Origin: Nostoc sphaeroides
Lineage (GTDB): Bacteria; Cyanobacteriota; Cyanobacteriia; Cyanobacteriales; Nostocaceae
Assembly (NCBI RefSeq): GCF_003443655.1
Contig: NZ_CP031941.1
Span: forward strand, 4,028,501-4,092,500
Reading direction: 5' to 3'
Length of the DNA stretch: 64,000 nucleotides
In this document: positions 35,583 to 46,578 of the stretch, piece after piece
How positions within the stretch are numbered: the stretch's first letter is position 1
How the letters are laid out: every line of letters starts with the position of its first letter
The notes under the pieces: generated by a model
Told to the model about the DNA's origin: nothing
What the model saw: only the letters and a program-made list of their open reading frames with translations
Databases searched by the model: none
Translations under genes and position numbers: made by a program

Positions 35583-35748
35583 AATATTTAGAACTAAAAA
35601 ACTAAGACTAATAAATAAATTTTAGCACTTTTAACTATTCTCAATTCTTCCTCTGCGTTCTCTGCGCCTCTGCGGTTCGTAAAAAAAGGCGAACCCAAAA
35701 GTTCGCCCCTAACATACTATTATTCTGTTGCTCAATCCAAACCAAAAT

Positions 35749-37188
<1,440 letters not shown>

Positions 37189-37328
37189 TCAACGAATTTT
37201 AGATTTTAAATTGATAATTTTGGATTGAAGGCTGGGACAACAAAAGTATCCTCTGTCTAACGACAATTTCCCTAATTCCTCATCCAAAATCCCAAATCTA
37301 AAACTTAAAACTGCGAAGAACGGCAATA

Positions 37329-38162
37329 TTAAGCGTTGGGGAAGAGACGGGCAATTTCTGATTCATCAAAAACGCCTGCTGGCAGTTCTTCCCCTAAAAA
37401 ATCGTTACTTTCTTCAGCTTTTTGCAAAGCTGTTTCATCACTCCAGACATCTGACAACACGTCTTTAAACGCATTCTCATCTAGTGAACTATCTTCAAGC
37501 GCCTCGTCTTCATCGAGCTTGATTTCCATTGCATCTGTTGTACCGAAGCCCATGTCCCCAAACTCATCTGCTTCTAAACTAGAGGTTTCGAGAGACTCAT
37601 CTTTTGAGTCGTTTCCATTGGTTAAGGAAATATCGCCAAAGGCATCTTCTTGTGAGTCGTTTCCATTGGTTAAGGAAATATCACCAAAGGCACCTTCCGT
37701 TTCCTCTAAATCACTGAGTTCTAGGCTTTGCTCCTCAGAATCCCCAATTGTGACTTCTTGAACTACCGCCACCGCCGCAAAGCTCTTTGTATGAGAATGT
37801 GTCAATGTTTCATATTCAGGCTTTTCGTCAATGACAGCTACTGCTTCTTCTACAAATCTCTCTACTTCTGGGTTGACGAAGCGATTACCAAGAGCAAAAT
37901 CTGGGTCAAAATGCAAATCCAGCACTTCAATCAGGGTATCAGCATCAGGATTGAGTTTGGCGAAGGGCAACATTAACTGCGCTAGTTTTGGCTCTAGGGC
38001 GTTAACTACTCCCAGGATGAGGTAAGAAGGTGGTCGCTTCCCGCCATCAGGTGTGTACACCGATTCCACTTGCATGTGCAGCGTGATCCAGTCCCGATTG
38101 TTCTGGAAAAATTGCAACCACTTTTGCTTTAATGAGTCTGTAAAGCTGTGAAAGAATGCCAT
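37329..38162 (-). CDS. DUF5331 protein between chlL and chlN
   Basis: 277 residues from the ATG at 38162, which has GAGGG about eight bases upstream; an in-frame ATG at 38177 lacks a usable site. The N-terminal 100 residues are conserved (FFHSFTDSLKQKWLQFFQNN, GGKRPPSYLILGVVNALEP). The C-terminal part is very acidic and low in complexity. It includes a perfect 16-residue direct repeat (EDAFGDISLTNGNDS plus one) encoded by a 48-bp duplication at about 37606-37701. Position between chlL and chlN is typical for heterocystous cyanobacteria and suggests a role in the dark-operative reductase, for instance assembly; function is unproved. Confidence 0.8.
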   Translation of the reverse strand: MAFFHSFTDSLKQKWLQFFQNNRDWITLHMQVESVYTPDGGKRPPSYLILGVVNALEPKLAQLMLPFAKLNPDADTLIEVLDLHFDPDFALGNRFVNPEVERFVEEAVAVIDEKPEYETLTHSHTKSFAAVAVVQEVTIGDSEEQSLELSDLEETEGAFGDISLTNGNDSQEDAFGDISLTNGNDSKDESLETSSLEADEFGDMGFGTTDAMEIKLDEDEALEDSSLDENAFKDVLSDVWSDETALQKAEESNDFLGEELPAGVFDESEIARLFPNA

Positions 38163-38194
38163 GTTATTGTCCCTCATCCTGAGAACTTGGTGAT

Positions 38195-39061
38195 TTATAC
38201 AATCATCAAGTCTAGTTCCTCTTCTGAATTAGGAACCTGGGGTTTACCCGGATTTAGATAAAAATCGGATAACAAAGAGAACAACTCACGATCTGGTGTG
38301 TCATTAGGCACAACACCTTCTGGACGCGCTAGAATTTGGTCGGCGATGTTGAGATAGTAGTCGCAAACGTAGTCTAGGGAAGGATCTTGCTCTGCCATCT
38401 CAAACAAAGTTTTACCTTTCACGCGGGAAACACGGATATCTTCAATTAAAGGTAAAACTTCTAGAACTGGCATTGGCACTGCTTCTATATATTTTTCAAT
38501 CAAGTCGCGCTTGGAGGTACGGTTGCCAATTAACCCAGCTAAACGCAGTGGGTGAGTTCTTGCTTTTTCGCGGACTGAAGCAGCGATCCGATTGGCAGCA
38601 AATAAAGCATCAAAGCCGTTGTCTGTAACGATTAGGCAGTAATCTGCATAGTTGAGCGGTGCTGCAAAACCACCGCAAACTACGTCACCCAGAACGTCAA
38701 AGAGAATTACATCGTATTCATCAAAGGCGTTGAGTTCCTTAAGTAATTTCACGGTTTCACCGACTACGTATCCACCGCATCCAGCACCCGCAGGGGGGCC
38801 ACCAGCTTCTACGCAATCCACACCGCCGTAGCCTTTATAAATTACATCTTCCGGCCAGACATCTTCGTAGTGATAGTCCTTTTCTTGGAGGGTGTCGATA
38901 ATTGTCGGAATCAAAAACCCAGTCAGGGTAAAGGTACTGTCATGTTTGGGGTCGCAACCAATTTGCAGCACTTTCTTGCCACGTTTAGCTAGGGCGACTG
39001 ATATGTTACAGCTAGTTGTGGATTTACCGATACCACCTTTTCCGTAGACTGCTAGTTTCAC
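38195..39061 (-). CDS. chlL: Light-independent protochlorophyllide reductase iron protein ChlL
   Basis: 288 residues. I use the GTG at 39061, giving the invariant [15 protein letters not shown] start; a longer frame to 39091 adds ten unconserved residues, and AGAGG lies about ten bases before the GTG. The NifH-like ATPase has a P-loop GKGGIGKST, cluster cysteines in AGAGCGG and DVVCGGFA, and Switch II DVLGDV. The homodimer transfers electrons to ChlN-ChlB with ATP hydrolysis. It is first gene of the chlL - DUF5331 - chlN run. Confidence 0.97.
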   Translation of the reverse strand: MKLAVYGKGGIGKSTTSCNISVALAKRGKKVLQIGCDPKHDSTFTLTGFLIPTIIDTLQEKDYHYEDVWPEDVIYKGYGGVDCVEAGGPPAGAGCGGYVVGETVKLLKELNAFDEYDVILFDVLGDVVCGGFAAPLNYADYCLIVTDNGFDALFAANRIAASVREKARTHPLRLAGLIGNRTSKRDLIEKYIEAVPMPVLEVLPLIEDIRVSRVKGKTLFEMAEQDPSLDYVCDYYLNIADQILARPEGVVPNDTPDRELFSLLSDFYLNPGKPQVPNSEEELDLMIV

Positions 39062-39684
39062 TTTTATTTGCCTCTTATAGCTTCTTGTCAAACTTGTGGC
39101 TCAAACATTTGCCTTCACCTGTCCTGAGATGGCGATGCGTGAGGTCTGTTGATGTCATTATTGGGCAAATTACCTAGAAAAGAAAGTGGCTCTTAATTTG
39201 GAAAACGGTCTTATCGGATGAATTAAATCACAATTATATTTATTTGGAGTTTTATGAGCATTAAAGACTTTATTTGCTCTAAAAAACCTAAATAAACAGT
39301 TTTTATTACTTATTTTTATAAAAATAGTTACAAAATACAAAAAACTGAAATCGGCTTTTTTGAATGCTTTTTATAGAATTAGCTGATGGTCGGACAACGT
39401 GTTTTCAAGGCATTGGGGCGCACTGTCAAGGGTAAAGAGAGGTATATGCAGCCTGATGCTTGAAATACTACTGGAATTTGCGTTAGCGTAGCTCACCCTT
39501 AGCGTAGCGTCTCGTAGAGAAGGTATCGCAGATAAATTGCCAGTTTTCAGTCGGTAGTCACAACCATTTAATTGCTGCTTGAGAGTAAGTTACTCTAGTT
39601 TTGTAAAAATTTATTAAATTACCAAATTTAGGAGGCGGAGCCTCTTGAGGGGCATTCCCAGTCAGAGACTGGGAACGAGGCTAA
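39062..39684. other. Long chlL upstream region with dispersed repeats
   Basis: 623 bases, no gene seen. The first 280 bases next to chlL are AT-rich and must contain its promoter. Further out are GCGTAGCGTCTCGTAGAGAA repeats (about 39480-39520) and a GGAGGCGGAGCCTCTTGAGG hairpin-type repeat followed by TCCCAGTCAGAGACTGGGA (about 39631-39680), both common in Nostoc intergenic DNA. Confidence 0.6.
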
Positions 39685-39939
39685 TTAGGACACCTCAGTT
39701 TCAAGTCCGTGGATTTCGTGTAATGTTTGCCAGCCAGCTTGCCACTGGGAGTTATCTTGTAATAATTTGGCATTTATCCAAAAACGGACTTTCGGATCGC
39801 AAGCAGCAACCATTTCGGCGTAAACCCAGTTAGCCTGATTTTTCCGATTGACTACTTGAAAGTGCCGCCAGCCATCAACTTTTTGCTGTGCCGTCCATTT
39901 AGAACCAACTAGGTAAGGAAATTTTTGTTTTTTAGTCAT
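39685..39939 (-). CDS. Trp-rich small protein (TIGR02450 family)
   Basis: 84 residues with eight tryptophans at conserved spacing: VGSKWTAQQKVDGWRHFQVV, NWVYAEMVAACDPKVRFWIN and WQAGWQTLHEI. The family occurs in cyanobacteria and some proteobacteria; no function is known. The start ATG is the last unit of an ATGACTA heptamer array (39937-39961 in complement), so the repeat supplies both the initiation codon and the first residues MTK. A tandem array this close to the start could affect translation. Confidence 0.85.
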   Translation of the reverse strand: MTKKQKFPYLVGSKWTAQQKVDGWRHFQVVNRKNQANWVYAEMVAACDPKVRFWINAKLLQDNSQWQAGWQTLHEIHGLETEVS

Positions 39940-40144
39940 TAGTCATTAGTCATTAGTCATTTGTTAAGCTAATCGGAATTCAAGTTGCATAATCAGGGCG
40001 CTCATGTTGCCCACCCCACAAGATATTAATAAAATTTTGATATGCAAATTTAGATGTGTTTTAGCTTATTAGTCATTGTTATTCTTCCCCTGCCTCCCCT
40101 GCTCCCCCTGCTCCCTCATCCCCCCACTCCCCACTCCCCTTCTT

Positions 40145-40528
40145 TTAAGATGTCACCAAATCACCGTTACGGGTAAACTTCTGACAATCCAACTCATTAT
40201 CTTGCTGGACACATAGCGAAAACCATCTGATATGACTCCAGCAGGTGTTGATGTTGTTGGTAATTTTGCGCTTTTTCTTAGAAAGGCGTTGTCTTACGAC
40301 TTCATTAGGACAAAGAATTTCTAACGTGCCTGTACCATCTTCGTAATTGACGATGCGAAATAGACAGTCTTGCAACATCGCACGGCTGCTGCTGTCGAAG
40401 AACCGCTTAAACCTTTGTAGCTTTTCCCCTTCAGTCATTTGGCTGATGGGTTTTATTTTCAAGAAATCTTCATCCTCAAAGTCAAAGTCATCATCTTCAA
40501 AGTCGTAGGGGTCAATCATTTTCAGCAT
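40145..40528 (-). CDS. Conserved hypothetical protein, acidic N-terminus
   Basis: 127 residues. The first 25 are almost all acidic or aromatic (DFEDDDFDFEDEDF). The rest is a mixed alpha/beta body with MLQDCLFRIVNYEDGTGTLE and a basic patch RQRLSKKKRKI. The body resembles small cyanobacterial conserved proteins, but I cannot name a family. ATG at 40528; a second ATG three codons in (MIDPYDF) is equally possible. Monocistronic on the minus strand. Confidence 0.6.
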   Translation of the reverse strand: MLKMIDPYDFEDDDFDFEDEDFLKIKPISQMTEGEKLQRFKRFFDSSSRAMLQDCLFRIVNYEDGTGTLEILCPNEVVRQRLSKKKRKITNNINTCWSHIRWFSLCVQQDNELDCQKFTRNGDLVTS

Positions 40529-40628
40529 TCACTAGGCGACCTGGGATTATGGTAACTCTGGGTGGGGGCAAGGTAGAAGAAATTTAATACGTCATGCTTA
40601 GTATACGTGTTTAGATTTATGCTGAGTT

Positions 40629-40943
40629 TCAGCTAGCTTCGGCAATAACCTTGCCAATTTCTTGAAGGGTTGCACCTGTTGCCAGCATCGCACGTATCAA
40701 CAGTTCAATTGAAACTGATGCATCACCATTCTCTGCCTTAGCAACACGCGGTTGACTTGAATGAATTCTCTCGGCTAATTCAACTTGGGTCATTACTTTT
40801 TGTCGTCGTGCTTTTAAACTCCGGCTGAGTGCTAGTTTGATTCCAATCAGAGCATTTTCTTCTGGCGTTAGTTCCAAAAATTCTGAAACTGTGCCAACCT
40901 TCCAATCCCTTGCTTCTAAACGTTCCTTTTTAACTTGATCCAT
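40629..40943 (-). CDS. HTH-XRE antitoxin (HigA-like)
   Basis: 104 residues. A helix-turn-helix of the Cro/CI type lies at about 50-95 (MTQVELAERIHSSQPRVAKA, then ENGDASVSIELLIRAMLATG). The N-terminal extension is typical for antitoxins paired with Gp49/HigB-like toxins. It starts three bases after the end of the damaged toxin frame (40946), preserving toxin-first gene order. It probably represses this small operon. With no functional toxin left it may act as a free-standing repressor or be on the way to loss. Confidence 0.85.
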   Translation of the reverse strand: MDQVKKERLEARDWKVGTVSEFLELTPEENALIGIKLALSRSLKARRQKVMTQVELAERIHSSQPRVAKAENGDASVSIELLIRAMLATGATLQEIGKVIAEAS

Positions 40944-40945
40944 GA

Positions 40946-41210
40946 CTAATTCTGTGTATCTGTATCGTATTTACTCAATCGCTTTTTACAATTCTCAATT
41001 ACTTGCTCAGGTGTTGTTCGCGTCTCAAATGCGTAACTCATGGCAATGCGCTCCAATACTTGGCATTGGTTGTGAGTGAGGTAATTCTAAGTTCTCACCT
41101 TGCTGCAACCACCTCAACAGAAAACCTACCTCAACACGAGCTTCATAACTAAAAGGTGGAGTTTTAACCTCGCCGCGTAGCCAGACTAAAGGTTTATCAT
41201 CGTTATCCAT
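40946..41210 (-). pseudogene. Gp49/HigB-like toxin with internal deletion and frameshift
   Basis: The first 61 codons read as the N-terminal half of a phage Gp49-like RelE-fold toxin (MDNDDKPLVWLRGEVKTPPF, then SMPSIGAHCHELRI-like PMPSIGAHCHELRI). A TGA follows at once, and another frame immediately gives the family C-terminus (TRTTPEQVIENCKKRLSKYD to a stop at 40946). In intact members about 30 residues with the WRIVYR-type core lie between these pieces. So a deletion removed the catalytic middle and shifted the frame. Confidence 0.75.
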
Positions 41211-41327
41211 GCCATTTTTATATCATATCTGATATACTATAGCTGTCGCCAGTAGCTTAACGATCGCCTCCTGTGAGTTCAAAAACGGTTAAAGCCCAAG
41301 CCGTTACTTCCCTTGGAAGAGTCACTA

Positions 41328-41454
41328 TATAGCAATCCTAAATGAGTCGTGAAAAATATAGATAAGAAAACGAACCGCCAAGAACGCCAAGGACGCAAAG
41401 GGAAGAAAGAAGAAAGAGATATAGAATTTTCACAAATGATTTAGGACTGCTATA
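41328..41454. mobile_element. 127-bp MITE-like element, copy 2
   Basis: It has the same length and ends (TATAGCAATCC / TATAGCAGTCC) as copy 1 at 5547-5673, with only a few scattered base differences. It lies between the decayed toxin gene and clpB. The close match suggests recent spread or sequence homogenisation. Confidence 0.85.
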
Positions 41455-41803
41455 GAATATTTGCACATGAACAGTGCTTCTCAAGTGGCAGCCCGACAAT
41501 TATGGATTCGCTTGAGTTTGTTTCCGTAGTTGTACAGCACAACAATCAATAGGAAATCGGAACTACGGGAAAATACGACTTTTACAAGACGTGAACACCG
41601 ATCTAGGCGATCGCTCTACTCTTCATACAATATCTATTAAGAATAGAAGTTTTCTTTACTTGGTGTTCTGGTGGTAGCCTGCGACAAGCCCTCCGGGTGA
41701 CGCTCCTACGTCGCTAACGCTTCGCTAACAGCAGTCGCTCATGGGGGAAACCCCCAAGACCGCGCTGCTTCACCACTACGCCTTTACGTTCCTGAAAAAG
41801 CCT
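41455..41803. other. clpB upstream region
   Basis: 349 bases, no gene. Positions about 41675-41780 are a dispersed Nostoc repeat (GCTAACGCTTCGCTAACAGC, CATGGGGGAAACCCCCAAG). This repeat contains an ATG in frame with clpB at 41741 that should not be taken as the start. I see no CIRCE (TTAGCACTC...GAGTGCTAA) element. Confidence 0.6.
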
Positions 41804-44422
41804 ATGCAACCTACTAATCCTAACCAATTTACAGAAAAAGCCTGGGAAGCGATCGCCCATACCCCGGATATTGTTAAACAATATCAACAACAGCAAATTG
41901 AAAGCGAACACCTGATGAAAGCGCTGCTAGAACAAGATGGTCTAGCAACTGGGATTCTCACTAAGGCGGGTGTTAACCTCCAAAAACTGCGCGATCGCAC
42001 TGAACAATTTTTTCAACGTCAGCCGAAAGTATCAGGTAATAGTACCTCAGTATACTTAGGACGCAGCTTAGATACACTTCTAGATCGAGCAGACGGATAT
42101 CGCAAAGAGTTTCAAGACGAATATATTTCAATTGAACACTTATTGTTGGCTTACGCTAAAGATGACCGCTTTGGCAAAGCTTTATTCCAAGAGTTTGGTT
42201 TAGACGAAGGCAAACTCAAAAATATTATTAAACAAATTCGAGGGAGTCAAAAAGTGACCGATCAAAATCCAGAAGGCAAATACGAAGCACTGGAAAAATA
42301 CGGGCGTGACCTCACAGAAGCTGCGCGTAAAGGTCAACTCGATCCAGTGATTGGGCGAGATGATGAGATTCGTCGGACTGTGCAAATTCTCTCTCGCCGT
42401 ACTAAGAATAACCCTGTGCTAATTGGTGAACCAGGTGTTGGTAAAACTGCGATCGCTGAAGGATTAGCACAGCGTATTATTGCAGGTGATGTACCTCAAT
42501 CTCTCAAAGACCGCAAGCTAATCGCTTTAGATATGGGTGCTTTGATTGCAGGGGCAAAATTCCGGGGTGAATTTGAAGAACGCCTGAAAGCAGTATTAAA
42601 AGAAGTTACTGAATCTGGCGGCAATATTGTTTTATTTATTGATGAAATTCACACCGTTGTCGGCGCTGGTGCAACCCAAGGCGCGATGGATGCGGGTAAC
42701 TTATTAAAACCAATGTTGGCGCGGGGCGAACTGCGCTGTATTGGCGCGACAACTTTGGATGAATACCGCAAATATATCGAAAAAGATGCGGCACTAGAAA
42801 GACGTTTCCAGCAAGTTTATGTCGATCAGCCTAGTGTAGAAGACAGCATTTCGATTTTGCGCGGGTTGAGAGAACGTTATGAAAACCACCACGGGGTGAA
42901 GATTTCGGATAGTGCTTTAGTTGCAGCCGCGATCTTGTCGAGTCGATATATTAGCGATCGCTTCTTACCAGATAAAGCCATTGACTTGGTAGACGAAGCC
43001 GCAGCTAGATTAAAAATGGAGATCACCTCCAAACCAGAAGAACTTGACGAAATTGATCGTAAGATTCTGCAATTGGAAATGGAGAAGCTATCGCTGAAAA
43101 AAGAAAGCGATGCAGCTTCTCGTGAACGTCTAGAAAGATTGGAAAAGGAAATTGCTGATCTCAAAGAAGAACAAAAAACGCTGAATACTCAATGGCAGTC
43201 TGAAAAAGATATCATTGACAAAATTCAGTCGGTGAAAAAAGAGATTGAACGGGTCAACTTAGAGATTCAGCAAGCAGAACGCGACTACGACCTTAACCGG
43301 GCTGCGGAGTTGAAATACGGCAATTTAACCAGTTTGCACCGTCAATTGGAAGCAGTAGAAGCTGAATTGGCAAACGCTCAAAGAAGTGGTAAATCACTGT
43401 TACGAGAAGAAGTCACAGAAGCTGATATTGCCGAAATTATTTCTAAATGGACAGGAATTCCTATTAGTAAATTAGTGGAATCTGAGAAAGAAAAACTGCT
43501 GCATTTAGAAGATGAATTGCACCGTCGTGTGGTTGGACAAGAAGAAGCTGTCACAGCTGTAGCGGATGCAATTCAGCGATCGCGGGCTGGATTGGCTGAT
43601 CCCAATCGTCCTATTGCTAGCTTTATCTTCCTTGGGCCTACGGGTGTGGGTAAAACCGAGTTGGCGAAAGCGCTGGCGGCGTATATGTTCGATAGCGAAG
43701 ATGCGCTAGTACGAATTGATATGTCGGAGTATATGGAGAAACACGCCGTTTCTCGTTTAATCGGTGCGCCTCCCGGATACGTGGGTTACGAAGAAGGCGG
43801 ACAACTTACAGAAGCGATTCGTCGCCGTCCTTACTCAGTGATTCTCTTCGACGAAATCGAGAAAGCACACCCCGATGTATTTAATATCTTCTTGCAAATT
43901 CTCGATGATGGTCGCGTCACTGATGCCCAAGGTCATAAGGTGGACTTCAAGAACGCTATTATCATCATGACCAGCAACATCGGTTCGCAGTACATTCTTG
44001 ATGTCGCCGGAGATAACGCCCACTACGACGAAATGCGCCGTCGAGTCATGGAGACAATGCGAAATAGCTTCCGTCCAGAGTTCCTCAACCGCATTGATGA
44101 AATCATCATCTTCCACGGTTTAGATAAGAAGGAATTGCGGCATATCGTGCTATTGCAAGTTGAGAGATTGCGCCAAAGATTGAGCGATCGCAAAATATCC
44201 CTCAAGCTCTCGGATACTGCACTTGACTTTTTAGCCGAAGTAGGGTATGACCCAGTATATGGGGCGCGTCCACTAAAGCGGGCGATTCAGCGAGAGTTAG
44301 AAACTCAAATTGCCAAAGCCATCTTGCGCGGTGAATTCGCCGACGGCGACACTATCTTTGTAGATGTGCAAAATGAGCGTCTTTCTTTTAGTCGCTTACC
44401 CGTTGAGGTGTTTACCAGCTAA
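41804..44422 (+). CDS. clpB: ATP-dependent chaperone ClpB (Hsp100 disaggregase)
   Basis: 872 residues from the ATG at 41804 ([17 protein letters not shown], the normal family start). An upstream in-frame ATG at 41741 lies in repeat DNA. The N-domain runs to about 150. AAA-1 has Walker [10 protein letters not shown], Walker B VLFIDEIH and the pore loop FRGEFE. The coiled-coil M-domain (about 390-530) includes [16 protein letters not shown]-2 has [36 protein letters not shown] and sensor-2 [11 protein letters not shown]. The hexamer threads aggregated proteins with DnaK. Many cyanobacteria carry two ClpBs; which one this is cannot be told here. Confidence 0.97.
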   Translation: MQPTNPNQFTEKAWEAIAHTPDIVKQYQQQQIESEHLMKALLEQDGLATGILTKAGVNLQKLRDRTEQFFQRQPKVSGNSTSVYLGRSLDTLLDRADGYRKEFQDEYISIEHLLLAYAKDDRFGKALFQEFGLDEGKLKNIIKQIRGSQKVTDQNPEGKYEALEKYGRDLTEAARKGQLDPVIGRDDEIRRTVQILSRRTKNNPVLIGEPGVGKTAIAEGLAQRIIAGDVPQSLKDRKLIALDMGALIAGAKFRGEFEERLKAVLKEVTESGGNIVLFIDEIHTVVGAGATQGAMDAGNLLKPMLARGELRCIGATTLDEYRKYIEKDAALERRFQQVYVDQPSVEDSISILRGLRERYENHHGVKISDSALVAAAILSSRYISDRFLPDKAIDLVDEAAARLKMEITSKPEELDEIDRKILQLEMEKLSLKKESDAASRERLERLEKEIADLKEEQKTLNTQWQSEKDIIDKIQSVKKEIERVNLEIQQAERDYDLNRAAELKYGNLTSLHRQLEAVEAELANAQRSGKSLLREEVTEADIAEIISKWTGIPISKLVESEKEKLLHLEDELHRRVVGQEEAVTAVADAIQRSRAGLADPNRPIASFIFLGPTGVGKTELAKALAAYMFDSEDALVRIDMSEYMEKHAVSRLIGAPPGYVGYEEGGQLTEAIRRRPYSVILFDEIEKAHPDVFNIFLQILDDGRVTDAQGHKVDFKNAIIIMTSNIGSQYILDVAGDNAHYDEMRRRVMETMRNSFRPEFLNRIDEIIIFHGLDKKELRHIVLLQVERLRQRLSDRKISLKLSDTALDFLAEVGYDPVYGARPLKRAIQRELETQIAKAILRGEFADGDTIFVDVQNERLSFSRLPVEVFTS

Positions 44423-44433
44423 TTGAGAAAGAG

Positions 44434-44500
44434 GCAGGGGAGCAGGGAGCAGGGAGCAGGGAGCAGGGAGCAGGGAGCAGGGAGCAGGGAGCAGGGGGAC
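44434..44500. repeat. GGGAGCA heptamer array
   Basis: Eight or more head-to-tail GGGAGCA units start about ten bases after the clpB stop. Frames across it on the minus strand (44419-44613) are repeat only. A shorter array of the same unit is at about 53106-53130 after fabF. Confidence 0.95.
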
Positions 44501-44663
44501 AAGGTGAGAACTTGCAACAAATAAGTCTTTCCCCTTGTCCTCAATTCCCCTTGTCCTTTTCCCTGTTCCTTGAAGATCATCTCACGGCAAAACCCCAAGT
44601 CAAGCAAGAGCATCTTGGCGTTTTTTTATAAGCATTCGTAAGGTAATAATTACGAATTACGAA

Positions 44664-45233
44664 TTACGAATTATCTTGGCCCTTACAAATCACTTGTCGC
44701 ATTTTACGCATATTTGCAGGTAACTCTAAATTCATTGCTTGTTGAATGAACACTGATGGAATTGGAATCAGAGGTGTAGCTTGCACAGTATAAGCAAGTA
44801 TTGTGCCGTTACCGCAATCTTTGAGTTCTAAATTGGCGTTAAAATCCTCAAAAGTCCCTTTTACCATACGGAATTGGATTTGTTGCCCCAGCACTTCTAC
44901 GACGTTGAGGTAAATTTCAACTTGAGCCGTGAAAAAGAAAAAGGCTTTTTGTGCTGCTTGATACAGGCGTTTGACTTCACCTTTGTGTGATATCTCGCTT
45001 TTAGTGATATCGGGAAAATATTGTACCCACCGGGGGTAATCAGTTAATTGCTGCCAGACTTGCGATCGCACCATCGGCAAATACATCCAGGCTGTCACCG
45101 CGCCACCCCAGGTTTTGTGCGATCGCGTTTCTATGAAAATTTCACCCTGTACCAGCAACTTTTGCTTGTCTTGACTCCAAGCCATATCTGAACCTGCAAT
45201 AATTGAGTCTGAGATATGAGACGCAGACATCAT
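44664..45233 (-). CDS. SRPBCC (START-like, cyclase/dehydrase) family protein
   Basis: 189 residues. The helix-grip ligand-binding fold includes VTAWMYLPMVRSQVWQQLTD, YPRWVQYFPDITKSEI, FRMVKGTFEDFNANLELKD and the C-terminal helix PIPSVFIQQAMNLELPANM. Members bind lipids, polyketides or other hydrophobic ligands. No membrane segment. The last codons (DNS, stop) come from an AATTCGT heptamer array at 44648-44674. Start ATG at 45233 with a second ATG directly after. Ligand unknown. Confidence 0.8.
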   Translation of the reverse strand: MMSASHISDSIIAGSDMAWSQDKQKLLVQGEIFIETRSHKTWGGAVTAWMYLPMVRSQVWQQLTDYPRWVQYFPDITKSEISHKGEVKRLYQAAQKAFFFFTAQVEIYLNVVEVLGQQIQFRMVKGTFEDFNANLELKDCGNGTILAYTVQATPLIPIPSVFIQQAMNLELPANMRKMRQVICKGQDNS

Positions 45234-45896
45234 GATTTTAGTTACTCCTCAACTCATCCACCTAAATGGAGTTGAAACTACAAGCCATAAAACTTGATTT
45301 AGATCCAACCCACTAAATTTTATTTCCAGTGTAATGCCTATCTTTCCAGAAACGGCGAGTTTTTGGTAATTATTTCAGTTATTCTACTGCAAAAACTGTA
45401 GTTCTTATCACAATTAACACAATTAAGATTTAAGTAAACTTTATAATAGCGGTATTTATAAATTAAAAACTAAGTTCTTAACAGCTAGAATGGCACAAAC
45501 ACTAACTAATATCAAGTATCTTACTCCAACATTTGGATAGCATCTCTAGATTTTTACGTGTTATTTCTGATGAAACTACAACTTCATCGTAACTTCATAT
45601 TTTATTGTCAATATCAACTTAATTCATAATTCATAATTCATAATTAAGATAGGGTTGATTCCCCAGCTATAGCGGTTCCCATTTAGATGCGGAACAACAT
45701 TATATTGCGAGGTGTAAGGGCACGGCACTGCCGTGCCCCTACGGGTGTACCTCACGTAAACGAGAACCGCTATATCATGATGCTAGTCCTGTTTAAGGTG
45801 GGGTTTAAATCCACTTTTTGTTACATAATTATGAATTATCAATTATGAATTATCAATTATCAAGTGTAATCTCTGTTGAGTTGAGAGGAAAAGTAG
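45234..45896. other. Intergenic region with short repeats and a MITE-like element
   Basis: 663 AT-rich bases, no gene seen. ATTCATA heptamers lie at about 45621-45650 and an ATTATCA/ATGAATT cluster at about 45827-45860, flanking the element at 45668-45774. The last 40 bases form the leader of the small membrane protein gene. Confidence 0.6.
45668..45774. mobile_element. 107-bp MITE-like element with TATAGCGGTTC ends
   Basis: Left end TATAGCGGTTCCCATTTAGA, right end (complement) TATAGCGGTTCTCGTTTACG. The interior has a GGGCACGGCACTGCCGTGCC palindrome next to GCGAGGTGTAAG. The GCGAGGTGTAAGGGCACGG core recurs at about 63817-63842, where it is cut by another element. Confidence 0.75.
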
Positions 45897-46091
45897 GTGA
45901 GTCAATCTTCTTTAAATCGTAGATTAATCCAGATTTTCGGTATCCTTCTCGGCATTAGCGTAGCCGTTTGGGTACTGAGAGGTTTTGGTATTCTCACTTT
46001 TATTCCAGGTGGAATAATTTGGCTACTGCTACTAGGCGCGATCGCTGTGGCAATTATCAGTTACGCCCAAAGGACTTGGTGGCGTTTTTAG
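45897..46091 (+). CDS. Small two-TM membrane protein
   Basis: 64 residues, GTG start with GGA about ten bases upstream. Two hydrophobic helices (about 10-28 and 35-56, IPGGIIWLLLLGAIAVAIIS) are separated by a Phe-Ile-Pro-Gly-Gly turn, with a basic-aromatic end (QRTWWRF). No family I can name with certainty. The stop codon TAG is the first unit of a TAGTCATTTGTCATT array. Confidence 0.55.
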   Translation: MSQSSLNRRLIQIFGILLGISVAVWVLRGFGILTFIPGGIIWLLLLGAIAVAIISYAQRTWWRF

Positions 46092-46222
46092 TCATTTGTC
46101 ATTTGTCATTGGTCATTGGTCATTGGTCATTGGTCATTTGTCATTAGTCTAAGATACAAGAGTTTTTGGTATATACCGCGCCACTCTTGGGCGAAAAAAA
46201 CTTTCTTATATCGAACTAATTA

Positions 46223-46280
46223 AAACCACGTCCCAAGGGATGCTCGTAGCTCTGCCGTTGGGTGGCGTGGTTTCTTTTGG
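46223..46280 (+). terminator. Candidate terminator hairpin
   Basis: AAACCACG and CCCAA pair with TTGGG and CGTGGTTT around a long loop, followed by CTTTTGG. It lies 130 bases after the small membrane protein gene, before the rubredoxin gene. The T-run is short, so it is tentative. Confidence 0.4.
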
Positions 46281-46364
46281 ACTAATGACTAAGCCTATTT
46301 TGACTAACTAGCAGAAGTATTTAATACTGAAGCAAAGCCAACAATTTACTAAAGGAAAACGAAC

Positions 46365-46529
46365 ATGGCAAAGTATATATGTACTGTTTGCGCCTATGAA
46401 TATGATTCAGAAGTAGGCGATCCAGATAGCGATATAGCGCCGGGGACAGCCTTTGAAAATATACCAGATGATTGGGTATGTCCAACTTGTGGTGCGACAA
46501 AAGATCAATTTGAAGTAGTTGAAGAGTGA
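46365..46529 (+). CDS. Rubredoxin
   Basis: 54 residues, too short for many gene callers. Two C-x2-C knuckles bind one iron: CTVC (about 6-9) and CPTC (about 39-42). The usual [12 protein letters not shown] and [12 protein letters not shown] follow the family spacing. ATG with AAAGG about eight bases upstream. It is a soluble one-electron carrier without the C-terminal membrane helix of the PSII-assembly rubredoxin RubA. The flavoprotein gene starts 49 bases downstream and may be co-transcribed. Confidence 0.95.
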   Translation: MAKYICTVCAYEYDSEVGDPDSDIAPGTAFENIPDDWVCPTCGATKDQFEVVEE

Positions 46530-46578
46530 AGATAAGGGCTAGCCTAGTAAAGTACGTGCTATTGAGAAATTTTAGAAC

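Noticed and set aside
41741-41803. Upstream in-frame ATG for clpB
   Set aside because: The extra 21 codons are a dispersed CATGGGGGAAACCCCCAAG repeat; the family start is at 41804.
44419-44613. 64-codon minus-strand frame
   Set aside because: Mostly the GGGAGCA heptamer array read as LLPAPCS repeats.
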